A DNA stretch of 64,000 nt from the NCBI GenBank assembly GCA_900208305.1, contig OAPG01000013.1, positions 1-64,000 on the forward strand, read 5' to 3'. The position numbers were made by a program, and so were the translations under genes. Source of the DNA: Melanopsichium pennsylvanicum. Its lineage: Eukaryota; Basidiomycota; Ustilaginomycetes; Ustilaginales. Shown piece by piece: positions 41,522 through 53,078 of this stretch (within the stretch, counting starts at the first letter, position 1; each line of letters starts with the position of its first letter). Below the pieces are notes generated by a model. It was not told the origin of the DNA, searched no databases, and was given only the letters and a program-made list of their open reading frames with translations.

Positions 41522-43159
41522 CTAATAGATTGTTCCGTTCCTAACAGGACCCGTGATTGTGAAATCGGTACCGTTACTGCCAAAGCAAGCCTTATCAAAG
41601 TTAGCATCCTTGAGCGCATGCTTTTGCTGGAAACCAACAAAGTCCTCAATGGGACACAGGGCCTTGCCACTCGGGCAGCCCTCGGCACCGCTGTACGGCA
41701 CAACAGCTTCGTTCAACTTGGTCCTGATGTATCGCTTGGCGTCGCTGCCGCACTCTACCACCTCGAACACCAACCTGGCAGCGAAGGGCGTGATGTGGCT
41801 AAGCACAAAGGTCCTGTTAGGGTCCGGGTAACGTGGGTCGAGGTAATCACCAATCACCTGGGTATAGTTGAGCGCGGTGAGGACAGAAACGAGGATGTCG
41901 TCGTGTGAGAAATCGACGTAGATCGGTTGGTCGAGCGGGAAGTAGGTAGGATTGCTGTCTAGGGTGCTATTCTCGGTGGTGATGGCGCTGGTGTTGAATG
42001 AAGTCTTGGTTAGTCGATCAAGGAACTCGGTTACCCAGCCCACACCTTGAGCCTTGCCGCTCGGGCTCATGATACCGTAGTCTCCACTGAATTGAAGATC
42101 CAGATCATACTCGAACCCGTTCCACTCTTCTTTCGTGAATAAGCCACAGAAGTTCGAGTAACCCAAACCTACGGTCTCGTAGGCACACAGACTCTGCATA
42201 CCATACACCATCTCGTCCTTCAGTTCCAACCCGCTCACATACTGCTGCAAGCGCTGCGTGATGTTGGGCAGATAAATGTTATCCCATATCGGACGCAGGT
42301 AAGTGTCACCAACAGTGACGGTGTCCGAATTGTTGCAGGTGTCGTATGAGGCGAGGGTGTTGTTGAACGCATCGGGCCCGCCGAGACCATCACCGCCTTC
42401 GAGGATGATTTCCAAGTTGATCTTGGTGGGTGCGTCCCAACCAAAGAAGCCCAGGGTCCAGTACCGAGCAGAGTCCAAGATACGCTGTTCCGAAGTGGTC
42501 CTGATCACGGGCTTGTGGGCCTGATTAGAGGCATTGTACAGCTTTCCGTACTGATAATAATGCGAAACACCAGAATCGAAGAGCTCCTGGTTACCAATAG
42601 GGTTCAGGATCTCGGCACCTAGCTCGTACTTCCAGTCGTTCAAGAACGACAGCGGGCCGCTCGCACTGAACTTCGAGTTGGGGTTGTTCAGCTTGGACAC
42701 ATTCGCAATTACTTGGCCAAAGTATGGTGCACCTTCGGTCACAGAGCTTGTTGGGTATCTGGCACCGTGACGGTGAAGAATGTGGACCTGCTTCACAGTA
42801 CACTGTTCAGGCAGAACAGCGTTGTCCTTTTGAAAGTCGGCAAAGATGGGAGAGGAGAAGTAGGGTGACTCGTTACCGAGGTGCTGGAAGATGTTGTATG
42901 TGCAGTCAGCAGTAGCGTTGAGAGGTTTCCATCGGGTCTCGATGGACGAGTCTTTGAGCTGACCAGGCAGTCGATCGGTCACGGCGAGGAAGGGAGACTC
43001 GCCGCTCTTGACCGTGCCGGCGTAACCGACGTTGGTGGGGAATGGGTCGGAGGCAGAGATGCTGGTTGAAGTGCTGTTGTCACGGGGGACGATGGCGGCG
43101 CCCGCGACGGCTGCGACCAAGAGGGCCTGAATGGCCACAAAGTTGGAAGTGAGTTGCAT
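41522..43159 (-). CDS. Secreted histidine acid phosphatase (phytase-like)
   Basis: The 545-residue protein belongs to the histidine acid phosphatase family, which includes fungal phytases and Pho5-type enzymes; they release phosphate from phytate and other esters outside the cell. A signal peptide is clear (MQLTSNFVAIQALLVAAVAGAA, cleavage near residue 22). The catalytic motif RHGARYP is at 130-136, with the nucleophilic His at 131. The proton-donor motif HD lies in VDFSHDDILVSVLTAL. Several NxS/T sites and scattered Cys fit a glycosylated, disulfide-bonded secreted enzyme. Whether phytate is preferred cannot be said. The start is the ATG at 43159; the frame upstream has only a TTG. Intronless. 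Confidence 0.93.
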   Translation of the reverse strand: MQLTSNFVAIQALLVAAVAGAAIVPRDNSTSTSISASDPFPTNVGYAGTVKSGESPFLAVTDRLPGQLKDSSIETRWKPLNATADCTYNIFQHLGNESPYFSSPIFADFQKDNAVLPEQCTVKQVHILHRHGARYPTSSVTEGAPYFGQVIANVSKLNNPNSKFSASGPLSFLNDWKYELGAEILNPIGNQELFDSGVSHYYQYGKLYNASNQAHKPVIRTTSEQRILDSARYWTLGFFGWDAPTKINLEIILEGGDGLGGPDAFNNTLASYDTCNNSDTVTVGDTYLRPIWDNIYLPNITQRLQQYVSGLELKDEMVYGMQSLCAYETVGLGYSNFCGLFTKEEWNGFEYDLDLQFSGDYGIMSPSGKAQGVGWVTEFLDRLTKTSFNTSAITTENSTLDSNPTYFPLDQPIYVDFSHDDILVSVLTALNYTQVIGDYLDPRYPDPNRTFVLSHITPFAARLVFEVVECGSDAKRYIRTKLNEAVVPYSGAEGCPSGKALCPIEDFVGFQQKHALKDANFDKACFGSNGTDFTITGPVRNGTIY

Positions 43160-44345
43160 TGTGGTCAATGCAAAAAAAGACGGTCTGGCGGTCTTAGGGA
43201 AAATAAAGGATTGAAAAAGTGTTCAAGTTGGTATAATACGTCAACGACGTTCTAGGTACAAGTGCTTTATATGTATCGCCATGGACGGCATTCTTCCCAT
43301 CGTTCATGCAGACCCACTTGTTCCTGTGAGAATTTTTTTTTTTGTCTCGCTAGAACAAATTCTATCTATAAGTCAACACTTGCGAAGAGATCCTCCTGCG
43401 GCTGCCGATGGTATGCGAAGCCGCCGGCGGATTCGCTTGTCAAAAAAGAACGAAACTCCCATTTCGGTCCGCTATGTGGTGACTCGATATGCTTTTCTCG
43501 CCGAACAACTCTCTTCGTGGATCTATTTGTGTGTCTGTGCACACGCCTCGCAATCTTCCAATAGCAGAGAAAGGCGTGTCTCACCTTTCAATTGTTTGCC
43601 AAAAAGGGAGGGATGGCTCTTATGGCCATCAAGAACGTGCACATCTGTTGGAATCGTTTTTCGGCACGCGTTCATGATCCCATTTAGCCACCGTTCGTAT
43701 GTCACAATCAAATCTTCTCCGTTCATGATTCTAGCTACAGTATGCCCTTTCGATAAAAAATGTGCTTTGACAGCGATTGCCCTTTTCCGCTTCGCACGTA
43801 TTTGATCAAGCTGGTATGAGGGTGCGCATATGGAATCTTTTCCCTCACGGCAACGCCTCTTGCCTGATATGCAGGCTGCTCATAGATGGATGCGAGCTTC
43901 CATCGAACATCGTGAGAACATCGAGGACCAAACTGTTTGTGCCGATACGGAGCCACGCTAGCTTAGCTGGTTCTAAACCTGCAACCGAGAGAATCGCAGC
44001 ACGTGCAGGCTTTTTTTGGTCTGCAGGCATCTTTGGCTGGACCGTTGGTTCAAGCAAAACCGTGAGAAGAGTAGATACTGATCCGAACGTGTCCACATGC
44101 CGCGCACTTCCATCGATCGCATTGATTGCTGACCAAGACATCGTTTTTGCCATGCTTCGGATCAACAACACCATTTGCATAGTCATGTCTATTCATGAAA
44201 GTGTATCTTTCGCTGTAGGTCGCGGGTTTGCTTAATTGGTTTATTACAAGCTCGCAAAGTCTTACATTGGGGTGTTCATTGCTTCAATATCTTCCACTTT
44301 GTTCTGTCTGCTGGCTCACAAAGTTGAATACGTGAGAGTCGCTGA
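43160..44345. other. Intergenic region upstream of the phosphatase
   Basis: This 1.2 kb contains the phosphatase promoter. Overlapping open frames on both strands at 43777-44235 have no ATG context, splice partners or family features, and I do not call a gene. No repeat stands out. Confidence 0.4.
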
Positions 44346-45523
44346 TTAGAGCCTGGGCTGCGTCTGGGAAGCCCAATCGACAAAATCTGTAACGGTCTGT
44401 TGCATATTCTTGTACTTGAGCCCAAGTACCTTTTGAGATGCTGTTGTGTCAAACCTGATGATCGATGCCTTTGCCTCTTGTTCGTCCTTGGGAACCTCGA
44501 CTCGATCAAAAGGTAGATCTTGCTTGTGTTGCTTGGCCCAATTGACAAGCTCGTGGTTCATCGGCTGACCACCAACGAGCAAGAATCTCTTCCCATTTGC
44601 CTCCTGCCTGTCCATCGCCTGTATATGTCCTTGCACAACATCCTCCAAATCCACATAACTTGCCCTTGTACTCTCCGGCAACAACGGTCTGGTGTTCAGC
44701 ACGTTCCAGAACATGGCGTTGCTTCCTGCCAGACCTTGACTGAAGGCTGTCTTGCCTACCACTAGCGCTGGATGCACCGCAGTGAGCACATAATTCGGCT
44801 TGTGTTCTTTGACAAAATCCCAACTTGCCTTTTCAGCTACCTTCTTCGAAGCAGCATAAATAGCCATAACAACCTGCATGTAGTGCTCCGGCTGAGCGTA
44901 ATGCAACAATTCGCCTAGAGCAACTGCTTGGTTGTACGTCACAGGATTCCAGTCATCCTCGGTGAACGTACCCCCTGTATTGTCTCGGCCCCGACTGAGA
45001 ATCGAGGCTACGGATGAGGTCAAGACCACCTTTCTAACAGAGGAGGTAAGCTTAGCATCTTTAAGAAGGGACAGGGTTCCAGCTAGAGCAGGGTCGAGAA
45101 AGTCTGCTCTTGCATCTGTTTTGCCTGCTCCGGGAATCGGCGAGGCCATGTGGAAGACGTGCGTCACTCCTACCACCGCCAAGATTCCCGTCCGATTTAT
45201 GGAAGATGAACGGGTAATGTGTCAGCGAGGCTTTGAACTGGAAAACACAGTACTGTACAACGAGCAAGGAATCAGGGTGAGTGGGTAGACCTACCCTGTA
45301 GAGCTCGTTTGAATGCGCCCTCGGCGGAGATGTCAGGCACAATGGCGATCTCGAGTGTTCCTTTAGCATCGGAGCCAATCGAGGCCACCACGTCTGAGCC
45401 AGCAGAAGCGCGTCGAACAGTGGCCCGAACATGTTCGCCTCGCTCGACAAGTGCTTCGGTCAAAGCTGAGGCTATGAATCCGTTTGCTCCGGTCACGAGA
45501 TACAGACTATCTTCCGATGACAT
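44346..45523 (-). CDS. NAD(P)-dependent reductase, DFR/GRE2 type
   Basis: Exons 45523-45295 and 45169-44346 give 350 residues. The 125-base intron runs from GTAGGT to GGTAG, and the junction restores RALQGVTHVFHMASP, a block typical of the family. This is an extended SDR of the dihydroflavonol reductase / methylglyoxal reductase (Gre2) group, which reduces aldehydes and ketones with NADPH. The nucleotide loop is LVTGANGFIASAL at 9-21. The active-site motif YAASKKVAEKA carries Tyr and Lys in YxxxK spacing, and TSSVAS contributes the Ser. Substrate-side residues vary, so no substrate is proposed. The start is the ATG at 45523. Confidence 0.93.
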
Positions 45524-46136
45524 GATGCTTCGAAAGAGGTGGCTTTGGGCTTCGAATGCGTTGTAGTTGCTTAGATTGGTTTCTACTGAAACGATGAGCT
45601 TAATGTGAGCTTTCGCTAGACATTATATACACCAAGGATCATGCTTTCCACGAGTCTCACCAACGTTGAAGCAGAGATTCTCACAAAGACTTGACGTTTA
45701 TCAAGCCTGGCGAGAATCATGAGTAGCTCGCAAGGTTCTGAAGCGTGAACATCGAGGCCAAATGTGGTGGCGCAATTCGACATTGTAGTGTTATTTTCGG
45801 TCACATGTGTGAACAACGGAAATTGCTTGAGGTGCCACTTATTGCCGTCGCCTACGCCAACGTCATCTTTGCACAGTGAAGTTCACTCAGCAAACTAATC
45901 TCCGAATCTTCTTGAAGCTAGCCAGATTTCTTGCTAGATCCAAATCCTGTTCTTCTCACGATGCGTAAAAGCGTCTACGAGCCAGGTTCAGCTGCCCGAG
46001 AAGCCAAGCACAATAAAGATCACCCACGGTCTCGACGGCATTAAATGGTCACATTGCAAGGAGGCTGTGTGAGCATGAGAGGTAGGCTTTGTTGCGATCA
46101 TGACAATGACAAGGTCGGACGTGTTACAGTGTCGAA
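45524..46136. promoter_or_regulatory. Reductase promoter and ABCG 3' flank
   Basis: This 613-base spacer lies between two minus-strand genes. No gene, RNA or repeat is visible. Confidence 0.45.
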
Positions 46137-48362
46137 TCACTTGGACGCTGATAGAGCTGTCTTTGGCTGGACATACCTAAAGCTCGGCCTACCGAGCCAA
46201 CGCAGAAGCACGTATCCGATCGCGAGGAACACCAAAGTGATAGCGCCCAGGAAACCGGCATTCTGTGCAATGGTAAACCTCTGCAGATCGTACTGGTTGA
46301 GAACGTCTTGACCTGTCCTGTAACACTGCTTAGAGTCTGCTTCGCATTCGAATTGCAAATCCTTGAATTCGTTCTGCGCCAAAGCCGAGTAGCTATAGGT
46401 GATAGGTGACATCCAGTGCAACCAGATGAACCAAGGCGGTATGGAGCTGAGTGGTAGGAGATTGCCTCCGAAGAGAAGGAAAATTACGTTGATGACCGGA
46501 GCAAAGACGTTGGCGAGTTCGATGCTCGGAGCTCCACAGCCAATGACAAGACCGAGACCGATGGCCGTGCCGATCTGCAACACGTTGATCGCAACCCAGA
46601 TGAAAAAGGCAGACGCTGTCTGTCGCAAGCCAACCATCCAGTACACGATAGCGTAGAATAGAATTCGCTGGAACAGCTGATTGGGTACTTCGGTCATGAT
46701 CTTGGAGAGGTAAAAGCTGGAAATGCGGTAGGTTCCGGCAGAGCGTTCTCGAAGCATGACGTTTCGCTGCAGAGGAAAGATGGCCAGGATTGGAAAGAGG
46801 ACGGCAAAGGATGCGTTGACGGGAATGATAAAGAGCGCGCCGACTCGGGCCAGGGCTCCACCTTGGTCGAACGACAAACGGAAGAAGGCGAAGCCGATAA
46901 TGATCAGGAGTACGATGTTCTGACCAAACGAGGCGAGTACGATGATAGGGTCTTTGAACACGAGCATCGCATTGCGATGTGTGAGGACGAGGAATTCGTG
47001 CAGCCAAGAGTTTGGCCACGAGCCAGCCAGGTCAGTTGCATCCGATGACTTGGGTACAATGCGAGATTGCTTGCGTTCTAGTTCTCCTGGTCTGGATGGG
47101 GCGAGCGAAAGTTCTTTTGCCGCTTGAGTAGACACAAAGACCTCGCCGCTCTCACGCCAGGCTGCGAGGAGACCGCGAACACGCTTTTCCGCAGCATTCG
47201 TCTTCTCGTAATTCTCGGCAATTGTGATGTAGTGGTCGGCAGGATTGACGCCCTCTGGAGGGTTGTGACCAAGAGAGGCAAACCATGCAGGAGCGCAAGT
47301 GGGCGGTCCAGCATAGTAGATCTGGCCACGGGTGAGGAGGATCACTTTGTCAAAGTGCTTAAAGATGTTCCACGAGGGCTGATGGATGGTCATCAGCGTG
47401 TACAAATTTCTCTCGCGGGTTATTTCCTTGAGGTTCTTGACGAGATTGAGCGCAGCGAATGCGTCGAGGCCGGAGGTAGGCTCGTCGAGCAGGAGCACGC
47501 TGACGTCGGCCACGAGTTCAGTCCCGACGGCAACACGCTTACGTTCTCCGCCAGAGACGCCGCGCTGGTTCGGGCCGCCAATACGGGTATCTTTGCACTT
47601 CTCGAGGCGCAGCATGGAGATGCTGTCATACACACGCTGCTGGCATTCTTTTTTATTGTAAAGACGTTTGGGCAGACGTAGGTCGGCGGAGTATTGGAGC
47701 GTTTCGTGAACAGTAAGGGCCGAGAACATGAGGTCGTCTTGTTCGACAAAGCCGGTCAATCGTTTCCATGTTGCTGGATCGCGTTGTTTGCCTTGGAAGA
47801 GCACCTCGCCGGCAATATCGGAGGATTTGTCGAGACGAGCCGACAGAACGGAAAGAAGAGAAGTCTTTCCTGCACCGGACGCGCCGAGGATGGCAACCAT
47901 GTCGCCCTTCTTGACGTGCCCACTAACACCATTGAGCACACGCCGACGCATAGGGTCGAGGGGAGGAAGATGATCAAAAACTTGTTGATACTCGTCGAGA
48001 GCTTCATCGACACTATGAGACGGAGAGGCAATGTCGGCTACTTCAGCTTGTTTGGATTTTTCTTGAGTCACTGTGTTTCGGATTTCGACAGAGGAAGAGG
48101 AGGAGGGAGAGGGCGAAGCGCGGCCTTGCGTGTTGATCTCCTTGCATCGAGCTTTGGATAGAAGCACATCGTAGGTGATATCGCGCCATGAGAAGAGATC
48201 TGCACCGCTGGTCCTGGCGATAGGTGCGATCTTGGCGATGTGCGAGGGCTCGTGCGAGGAGAGGGAGGAGGCAGAGCGCATGACATGGTCTGCAGCAAAG
48301 GTGGATGGAGAAGAAGAGGAGGCAGCCGCAACCAGTTGTGATTGCTGTTGGTTAGATGACAT
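46137..48362 (-). CDS. ABCG (White-type) half-transporter
   Basis: The 741-residue protein has an ATP-binding domain followed by one membrane domain, the reverse order typical of ABCG half-transporters, which work as dimers to export lipids, sterols or xenobiotics. Walker A GASGAGKTS is at 160-168, the signature VSGGERKRVAVG and Walker B VLLLDEPTSGLD follow, and TIHQPS is the H-loop. Five to six hydrophobic helices fill about 470-735, with a large loop (CEADSKQCYRTGQDVLNQYDL) before the last one, as in human ABCG2 relatives. The first 110 residues are Ser-rich and unconserved. The start is the ATG at 48362; the frame upstream is open but starts only at a TTG. The substrate is unknown. Confidence 0.93.
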   Translation of the reverse strand: MSSNQQQSQLVAAASSSSPSTFAADHVMRSASSLSSHEPSHIAKIAPIARTSGADLFSWRDITYDVLLSKARCKEINTQGRASPSPSSSSSVEIRNTVTQEKSKQAEVADIASPSHSVDEALDEYQQVFDHLPPLDPMRRRVLNGVSGHVKKGDMVAILGASGAGKTSLLSVLSARLDKSSDIAGEVLFQGKQRDPATWKRLTGFVEQDDLMFSALTVHETLQYSADLRLPKRLYNKKECQQRVYDSISMLRLEKCKDTRIGGPNQRGVSGGERKRVAVGTELVADVSVLLLDEPTSGLDAFAALNLVKNLKEITRERNLYTLMTIHQPSWNIFKHFDKVILLTRGQIYYAGPPTCAPAWFASLGHNPPEGVNPADHYITIAENYEKTNAAEKRVRGLLAAWRESGEVFVSTQAAKELSLAPSRPGELERKQSRIVPKSSDATDLAGSWPNSWLHEFLVLTHRNAMLVFKDPIIVLASFGQNIVLLIIIGFAFFRLSFDQGGALARVGALFIIPVNASFAVLFPILAIFPLQRNVMLRERSAGTYRISSFYLSKIMTEVPNQLFQRILFYAIVYWMVGLRQTASAFFIWVAINVLQIGTAIGLGLVIGCGAPSIELANVFAPVINVIFLLFGGNLLPLSSIPPWFIWLHWMSPITYSYSALAQNEFKDLQFECEADSKQCYRTGQDVLNQYDLQRFTIAQNAGFLGAITLVFLAIGYVLLRWLGRPSFRYVQPKTALSASK

Positions 48363-49794
48363 GTTGCAGAACGATTCTGTGCACTTGGTGAAGCTCTCAA
48401 TGGATGATCGAGAGGAAGGGTGAGAGGACGAATGGCAAGCACAAGCGAGGATGGAAAGCGGTGAGGAACAAGCGGGTATATATAAGTCTGGCGAGTTTGA
48501 CCTGACCTTCTGCGAATAGGTCCTTACATGTTTGGCACTGAGTGTTGTTGAACATTGCTTTGGACGGCTGCCAATGTGAATTCGGTATCTACGCCCACGA
48601 TGTGACGATCCGCAGTGAATCTGTGATAGTAGTCGTACCCAAAGACAATAATGTAATAAATAAATAAAGTACAGTAAATTTTCAGTCATGTTCGGAAGAA
48701 AGACGGACGCTGTTCGGTAACATTAACTCAACAATAAAAAGCTCTAAATTATGCAATTTCCTGTTTTAATGCAGAGATGCTGCAGGGGATAGAAATCCCA
48801 CGTGGAGAAATGACATTTTACAATTTAGAACGCGTGCATATGCCTCAGTGTACAAGTCTCGTCTTAGCTTAGCATTTGTTTTATACTGTAATGGGTTGGT
48901 GTACCCACTTGCACAGTTCTATGGCTTTGCTGTGGGGTGCAACACATGGCGTTGCAACGTATCATTTACCGATAGATCTCCGCGGAAAGTCCCTGGAAAG
49001 CTCCTGGGAAGTCCCTTGGAAAGTCCCTGGAAAGTCCCTGGAGAGTCCCTGGAAAGTCTGCTCTTAATGTGGGCTGGAGTCGGACCTCGTCACACGTGTC
49101 AGTATAAAGGGCTGCAAGCGAGGCGATTCGATATGCCAAGAACAGACAACAAGTGTCGTGAGCAGATGCACATTGTCAGGTTGTGGAGCGGCTACATGCA
49201 GGCGTAAAATGTTGGCGATTGGATCAGCTATTTCATTTCTTTGTATCAATCATGCGATGCCAAGAGCCCATCTCACCTGTAAATCCAAGACCTACGAAAG
49301 TCTACTTTGTGATCTAGAAACTTCAATCTACCCAATTTTCCTTCGGAAGATGGGACTCGGGCTGTATTGAAGCCCCTGTCCGAGGTTCACTCAATTGGCC
49401 TTTATGTTGGCATACTGTAGCATCCAAACGCACGTGAGATCGCTCACAATGGTCATAATGGTCACAATGGTGCGCATAACACATCGAAAAGGTTGTACTC
49501 ACAAGACACCGACCTAATCTGATCCGACATCTACCGCATCGAGACTACGCCAGAGGCCCGCTGCTTAAATGTGATTTCACTTGGACCTGTGTTCAAGCTC
49601 AACCTTGTCGTGTCACCGTGTGCTTCCTCCGTTCCTCTTCTTCTTTATGTTGTTGTATCTCAAGTTCACTTGAACGTCTCTTGAATCACAAATCGTAAAA
49701 AAGGGATGGGACAACATCGCGATTACGTGTAAGTCATTGAAAGAAAAGAAAAAGAATAGTGTACAAATGGTCAATGCTGCTGTTGGTCCAAAAT
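48363..49794. other. ABCG promoter and ICL1 3' flank
   Basis: This 1.4 kb has no supported gene. It holds an 11-base minisatellite (listed separately). A weak 9-base triplication (AATGGTCAT-like) lies at about 49447-49475. Confidence 0.45.
48984..49058. repeat. 11-base minisatellite
   Basis: The unit GGAAAGTCCCT is repeated about 6.7 times with a few substitutions and one inserted base. It lies about 620 bases upstream of the ABCG start. The sequence resembles half-sites of several regulators but I do not assign one. Confidence 0.9.
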
Positions 49795-51390
49795 TTATTT
49801 GAACTGGGTCTCGGTCACACCCTTGCCCATGGCCGAGGTGGATGCTGCCTTGAGCACAGTGTTCAAGCAGGCATCCACAAAGTTGGCACCCGACCATTTC
49901 TGGTGCGTGAGCACATCACATCCAATCTCCCTCTCCTTCCTCTGCACCAGCTCAACGTAAGCCTTCATGCCTTCCTTGGCGAAACCGGCAGCGAACAGGT
50001 CCGAGATGTAGGCGTTCGAGTGAAGACCACCGAGGGTGATGAACTGCCATACGAAGCCGAGCTTTCCGAGATCCCAAACGTAGCTCTTCATCTGCTCCGT
50101 GCTGAGCTTGGCCGCGTCCCAGTTGAACGAGGGCGAAAGGTTGTATGCGAGCCACTGGTGCGGGCGGGCTGCCTTGACACCCTCGGCGAACTCCTTGGCC
50201 TGTGAGAGGATGGGTGACTTGGTCTCCATCCAGAGAAGGTCGGCATAAGGACCAAAGGCGATGGCACGGTTGATGGCACAGTCGGTACCACCCTGATAAC
50301 GGTAGTAACCCTCGCGAGTTCGGCACGCGTCCCAGTCGAAGCCAATCTCCACACCGAGCGCCTTGGCCTTGGCCTTAGCCTTGATCATCGAGACACCAAT
50401 GACTTCCTTGCGGAACTTGTCAGCTTCGGTCTTCTTGCCCTTCTTCTCAAGTTGAGCTGCCACGGCGTCACCGTAGCGGACAGGCTGGGCTTTGGCAAGC
50501 CACTCGTCCTCAAGAGCAATGAGCTTGGGGCCGTCAGCGCCCTCAGCCTCAGCGCGGTTGAGAATGTCAACGAGGGGCTCGAGGTCAGTGTTGGTAGTAC
50601 CGAGGATGAAGGCGTGGTCGCGTTCGTCTACGTTGGTGGTGATGAGGGTAGCCGCTTCCGAGTCGGTACGGGCAACGACGAGATTCTCGACACCCATGAT
50701 GTCGTACTGGAGACGAATGGCAACGAGACGGTTAATGTGCTCCTGGATGGGGACAAGAACCTTGCCAGCCATGTGACCACACTTCTTGGTACCGGGAGCC
50801 TGATCCTCAATATGGATACCAGCAGCACCCTTCTCGACAAAAAGCTTCGTGAGCTTCATGACAGCGGTCAGACCACCGTGACCCGTGTCGGCATCGGCAA
50901 CGATGGGGCGGAGGTAGTCGACGATGGGGGTCTTGGCACGCTGTTCGGGCGACATGTTGGTTCGTTCCTCGCGCTGCTTGCGGTCGTGGAAGAGCTGAGC
51001 CATAAAGAGGTGCTCGACCTTGAGGGGAACGGTGTTGTAAGGGTAGTCGGCAAGATCGGGACCGGGCTCGTTGGTGGACGAGGCGGTGGAAGAACATTGC
51101 CAACCGGAGACGTAGACGGTCTCGAGGTGCTTGGCCATCTGAGTCACCTGGACAGGGTCAAGCGCACCATAAGTGTGCGAGGTGGTGCCCTTGGCAGCAT
51201 GGGCCTCGAGCGTCTTCCAAAGCTTTTGGCCCTGAATGTTGGAAGGGTAGGTCTGCTTGAGCGTGCCTCGTTTCGAGACGACCTGCTCGGCAGTGTAAGG
51301 CCTAGTGGTGTTGGCGAAACGAGGATTCTTCCACCACTGCTTGACGGCCTCGACTTCCTCCTGGAACTGTTTGAGCTCCTGGTCAGCCAT
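49795..51390 (-). CDS. ICL1: Isocitrate lyase, glyoxylate cycle
   Basis: The 531-residue enzyme cleaves isocitrate to glyoxylate and succinate, the first step of the glyoxylate bypass used for growth on acetate and fatty acids. The catalytic motif KKCGH is at 202-206 with the active Cys at 204. The metal-binding [10 protein letters not shown] is at 164-173. Fungal ICL landmarks are [23 protein letters not shown] and [19 protein letters not shown]. The C-terminus (TETQFK) lacks a canonical peroxisomal SKL signal, as is common in fungal ICLs. Intronless with strongly biased codons, so highly expressed when induced. The start is the ATG at 51390. The carbon-source control expected from the family is not visible as a motif I can name. 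Confidence 0.98.
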   Translation of the reverse strand: MADQELKQFQEEVEAVKQWWKNPRFANTTRPYTAEQVVSKRGTLKQTYPSNIQGQKLWKTLEAHAAKGTTSHTYGALDPVQVTQMAKHLETVYVSGWQCSSTASSTNEPGPDLADYPYNTVPLKVEHLFMAQLFHDRKQREERTNMSPEQRAKTPIVDYLRPIVADADTGHGGLTAVMKLTKLFVEKGAAGIHIEDQAPGTKKCGHMAGKVLVPIQEHINRLVAIRLQYDIMGVENLVVARTDSEAATLITTNVDERDHAFILGTTNTDLEPLVDILNRAEAEGADGPKLIALEDEWLAKAQPVRYGDAVAAQLEKKGKKTEADKFRKEVIGVSMIKAKAKAKALGVEIGFDWDACRTREGYYRYQGGTDCAINRAIAFGPYADLLWMETKSPILSQAKEFAEGVKAARPHQWLAYNLSPSFNWDAAKLSTEQMKSYVWDLGKLGFVWQFITLGGLHSNAYISDLFAAGFAKEGMKAYVELVQRKEREIGCDVLTHQKWSGANFVDACLNTVLKAASTSAMGKGVTETQFK

Positions 51391-52298
51391 AATTGCGACT
51401 GGCTTCTAGTGTTGTGCAGAGAAAAGGGAGGGAGGGAGAGTAGAAGTGGTCGAATAATGGAAAATAGGCGTCCTTGGCCTTTTTTTTTGGGTGCTGGTTA
51501 TGCGTTAGCGAGAAAAGGTCGATGGAAGATCAACGACGACGTAGGGGAGAAAAAAATGATAGTTGCAACAAGAAAGGTCGGTGTGCAAGCAGGTATTAAG
51601 TGTATATATGAGTTTCTTGACATGAGCCCAGTCATGCAAAATTCTTAAACAAGGGTAGGACAAAGCGGACCAAGTTTTTGCAGCATACAGGGATCGTCGT
51701 GATGCGGCCAGCGTATCGACTCGCCAACTTGTGCAATCAAGCCTTCTAGTACCACATAAGTCTCCCCACAGAACCGGTCGATGAGGAGGTAGGGCCGGTG
51801 AAAGAGTGACTATGACTGAGCCGGGCGCACAAAGCACTAAGCCAAAGTGGCATAGCATCACCGACCCAAAAGAGGTTGAAAGGCATCGGAGCAAGCGGAC
51901 TGGGCTCAGAGTAAATGCACTCTACGAGACAGTTGCATGTTTGTAGAGGCTCGAGAGTGTGGAGGAATTCTCGTCAAAGGTGGCAGCTTATCGCCTCGAT
52001 CCCCGCATATTTACAATTTAGTTGTGTGTGGATTGTTTGACCTCTCTCCTGTCGCCTCGCTAAATCAAGACAAGCCTGAGTCACGGGCGTCGTGATACCA
52101 ATTTTAATCGGTAACGCGCTCTGCTGCCGTGCTTCCGGATTGCTGCCTTTGCCTGAACCCGCATATGTGCGTGGAGAAGATTTAGTCCAAAAGAGGTTCG
52201 AGATGGCTGAGTTCCAATTACAAGAATACATCAGCACAGCGCTTTCTCCTGTTTTCACGCACCACTTTCTGGCAGATGCACCCTGCGTTGCGACTCTT

Positions 52299-52369
<71 letters not shown>

Positions 52370-53078
52370 CACACACACACACACACACACACACGCATAC
52401 ACACTTCTCTGCGTTTGAGAAGAGCGTTGATATCCGATCCGCCCGCCCTCGTCATCACTCCTTTCTTTCTTTCCGGTATCGCCAAGACGTGAAAGCCCGG
52501 TCTCATTCTTTCTGATCTCCTGTTCCTTTTCCATACCCCAGCGAGCAACAACACCATAAGTTGACACATCATGATATGGGTCAGCATGAACCCCTCTCTC
52601 TTCTGCGTGCTATCGTGAGTTTACTTGTCTCATAGTCTCACAATTTGAACATGCTCATAACAGACAACGAAGATTTAGCAGGGGAAAGACTCATGAGGCT
52701 AGTACGCCAACGTTGAAAGCCAGTATTGATTGAGCTAGAGTTCGTCCTTTAGACACGCGATGAACTGGATGAGAACTTTAGCGGCCTAAAACGGAGTTTC
52801 TAGCTTGACCCGTCTGGAACTTGAGCTTGCCAGCTGTCGTCCTCGCAAAGCCGTTTCGAAGCGTTCCTATCCAGAAATGGTCGATCTCACACTTGATTTG
52901 TCTAAAAAAGTCTCACGCACGGATAAAGGTATTGACTCAAAATTCCGAATTCCGAACACGATCCACCAAAATTCTCCACACTATCATCCGCTTGTTCTAG
53001 TTTTATGGTTGTGCTTGTATGCATCATTCACAGCACGGCCGTTCCAAGCCAACGCAACGCAGTCAATATAGCATCGAA
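51391..53078. promoter_or_regulatory. Divergent ICL1/TSR3 intergenic region
   Basis: This 1.7 kb holds the promoters of both neighbours and a long microsatellite (listed separately). Open frames across the microsatellite are artefacts of the simple repeat. No gene is supported. Confidence 0.45.
52303..52394. repeat. Compound TC/CA microsatellite
   Basis: About 31 TC dinucleotides (52303-52365) are followed by a short T-run and about 12 CA dinucleotides (52370-52394). Such a tract is likely length-variable between strains and can form non-B DNA. It lies about 0.9 kb upstream of ICL1 and 0.7 kb upstream of TSR3. Confidence 0.97.

Noticed and set aside
43960..43995. GGTTCTAAACC as a possible tRNA B box
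   Set aside because: No matching acceptor stem, A box or cloverleaf could be built around it.
43777..44235. Overlapping open frames on both strands between the phosphatase and the reductase
   Set aside because: No family motif, no splice partners and no distinction between strands; probably chance.
48363..48689. 109-residue N-terminal extension of the ABCG transporter
   Set aside because: It begins with TTG, not ATG, and has no conserved features; the ATG at 48362 is the natural start.
50452..51648. 398-codon open frame antisense to ICL1
   Set aside because: Shadow of biased ICL1 codons on the other strand; no plausible protein features.
52092..52567. Open frames across the TC/CA microsatellite
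   Set aside because: Their length comes only from the dinucleotide repeat, which lacks stops in these frames.
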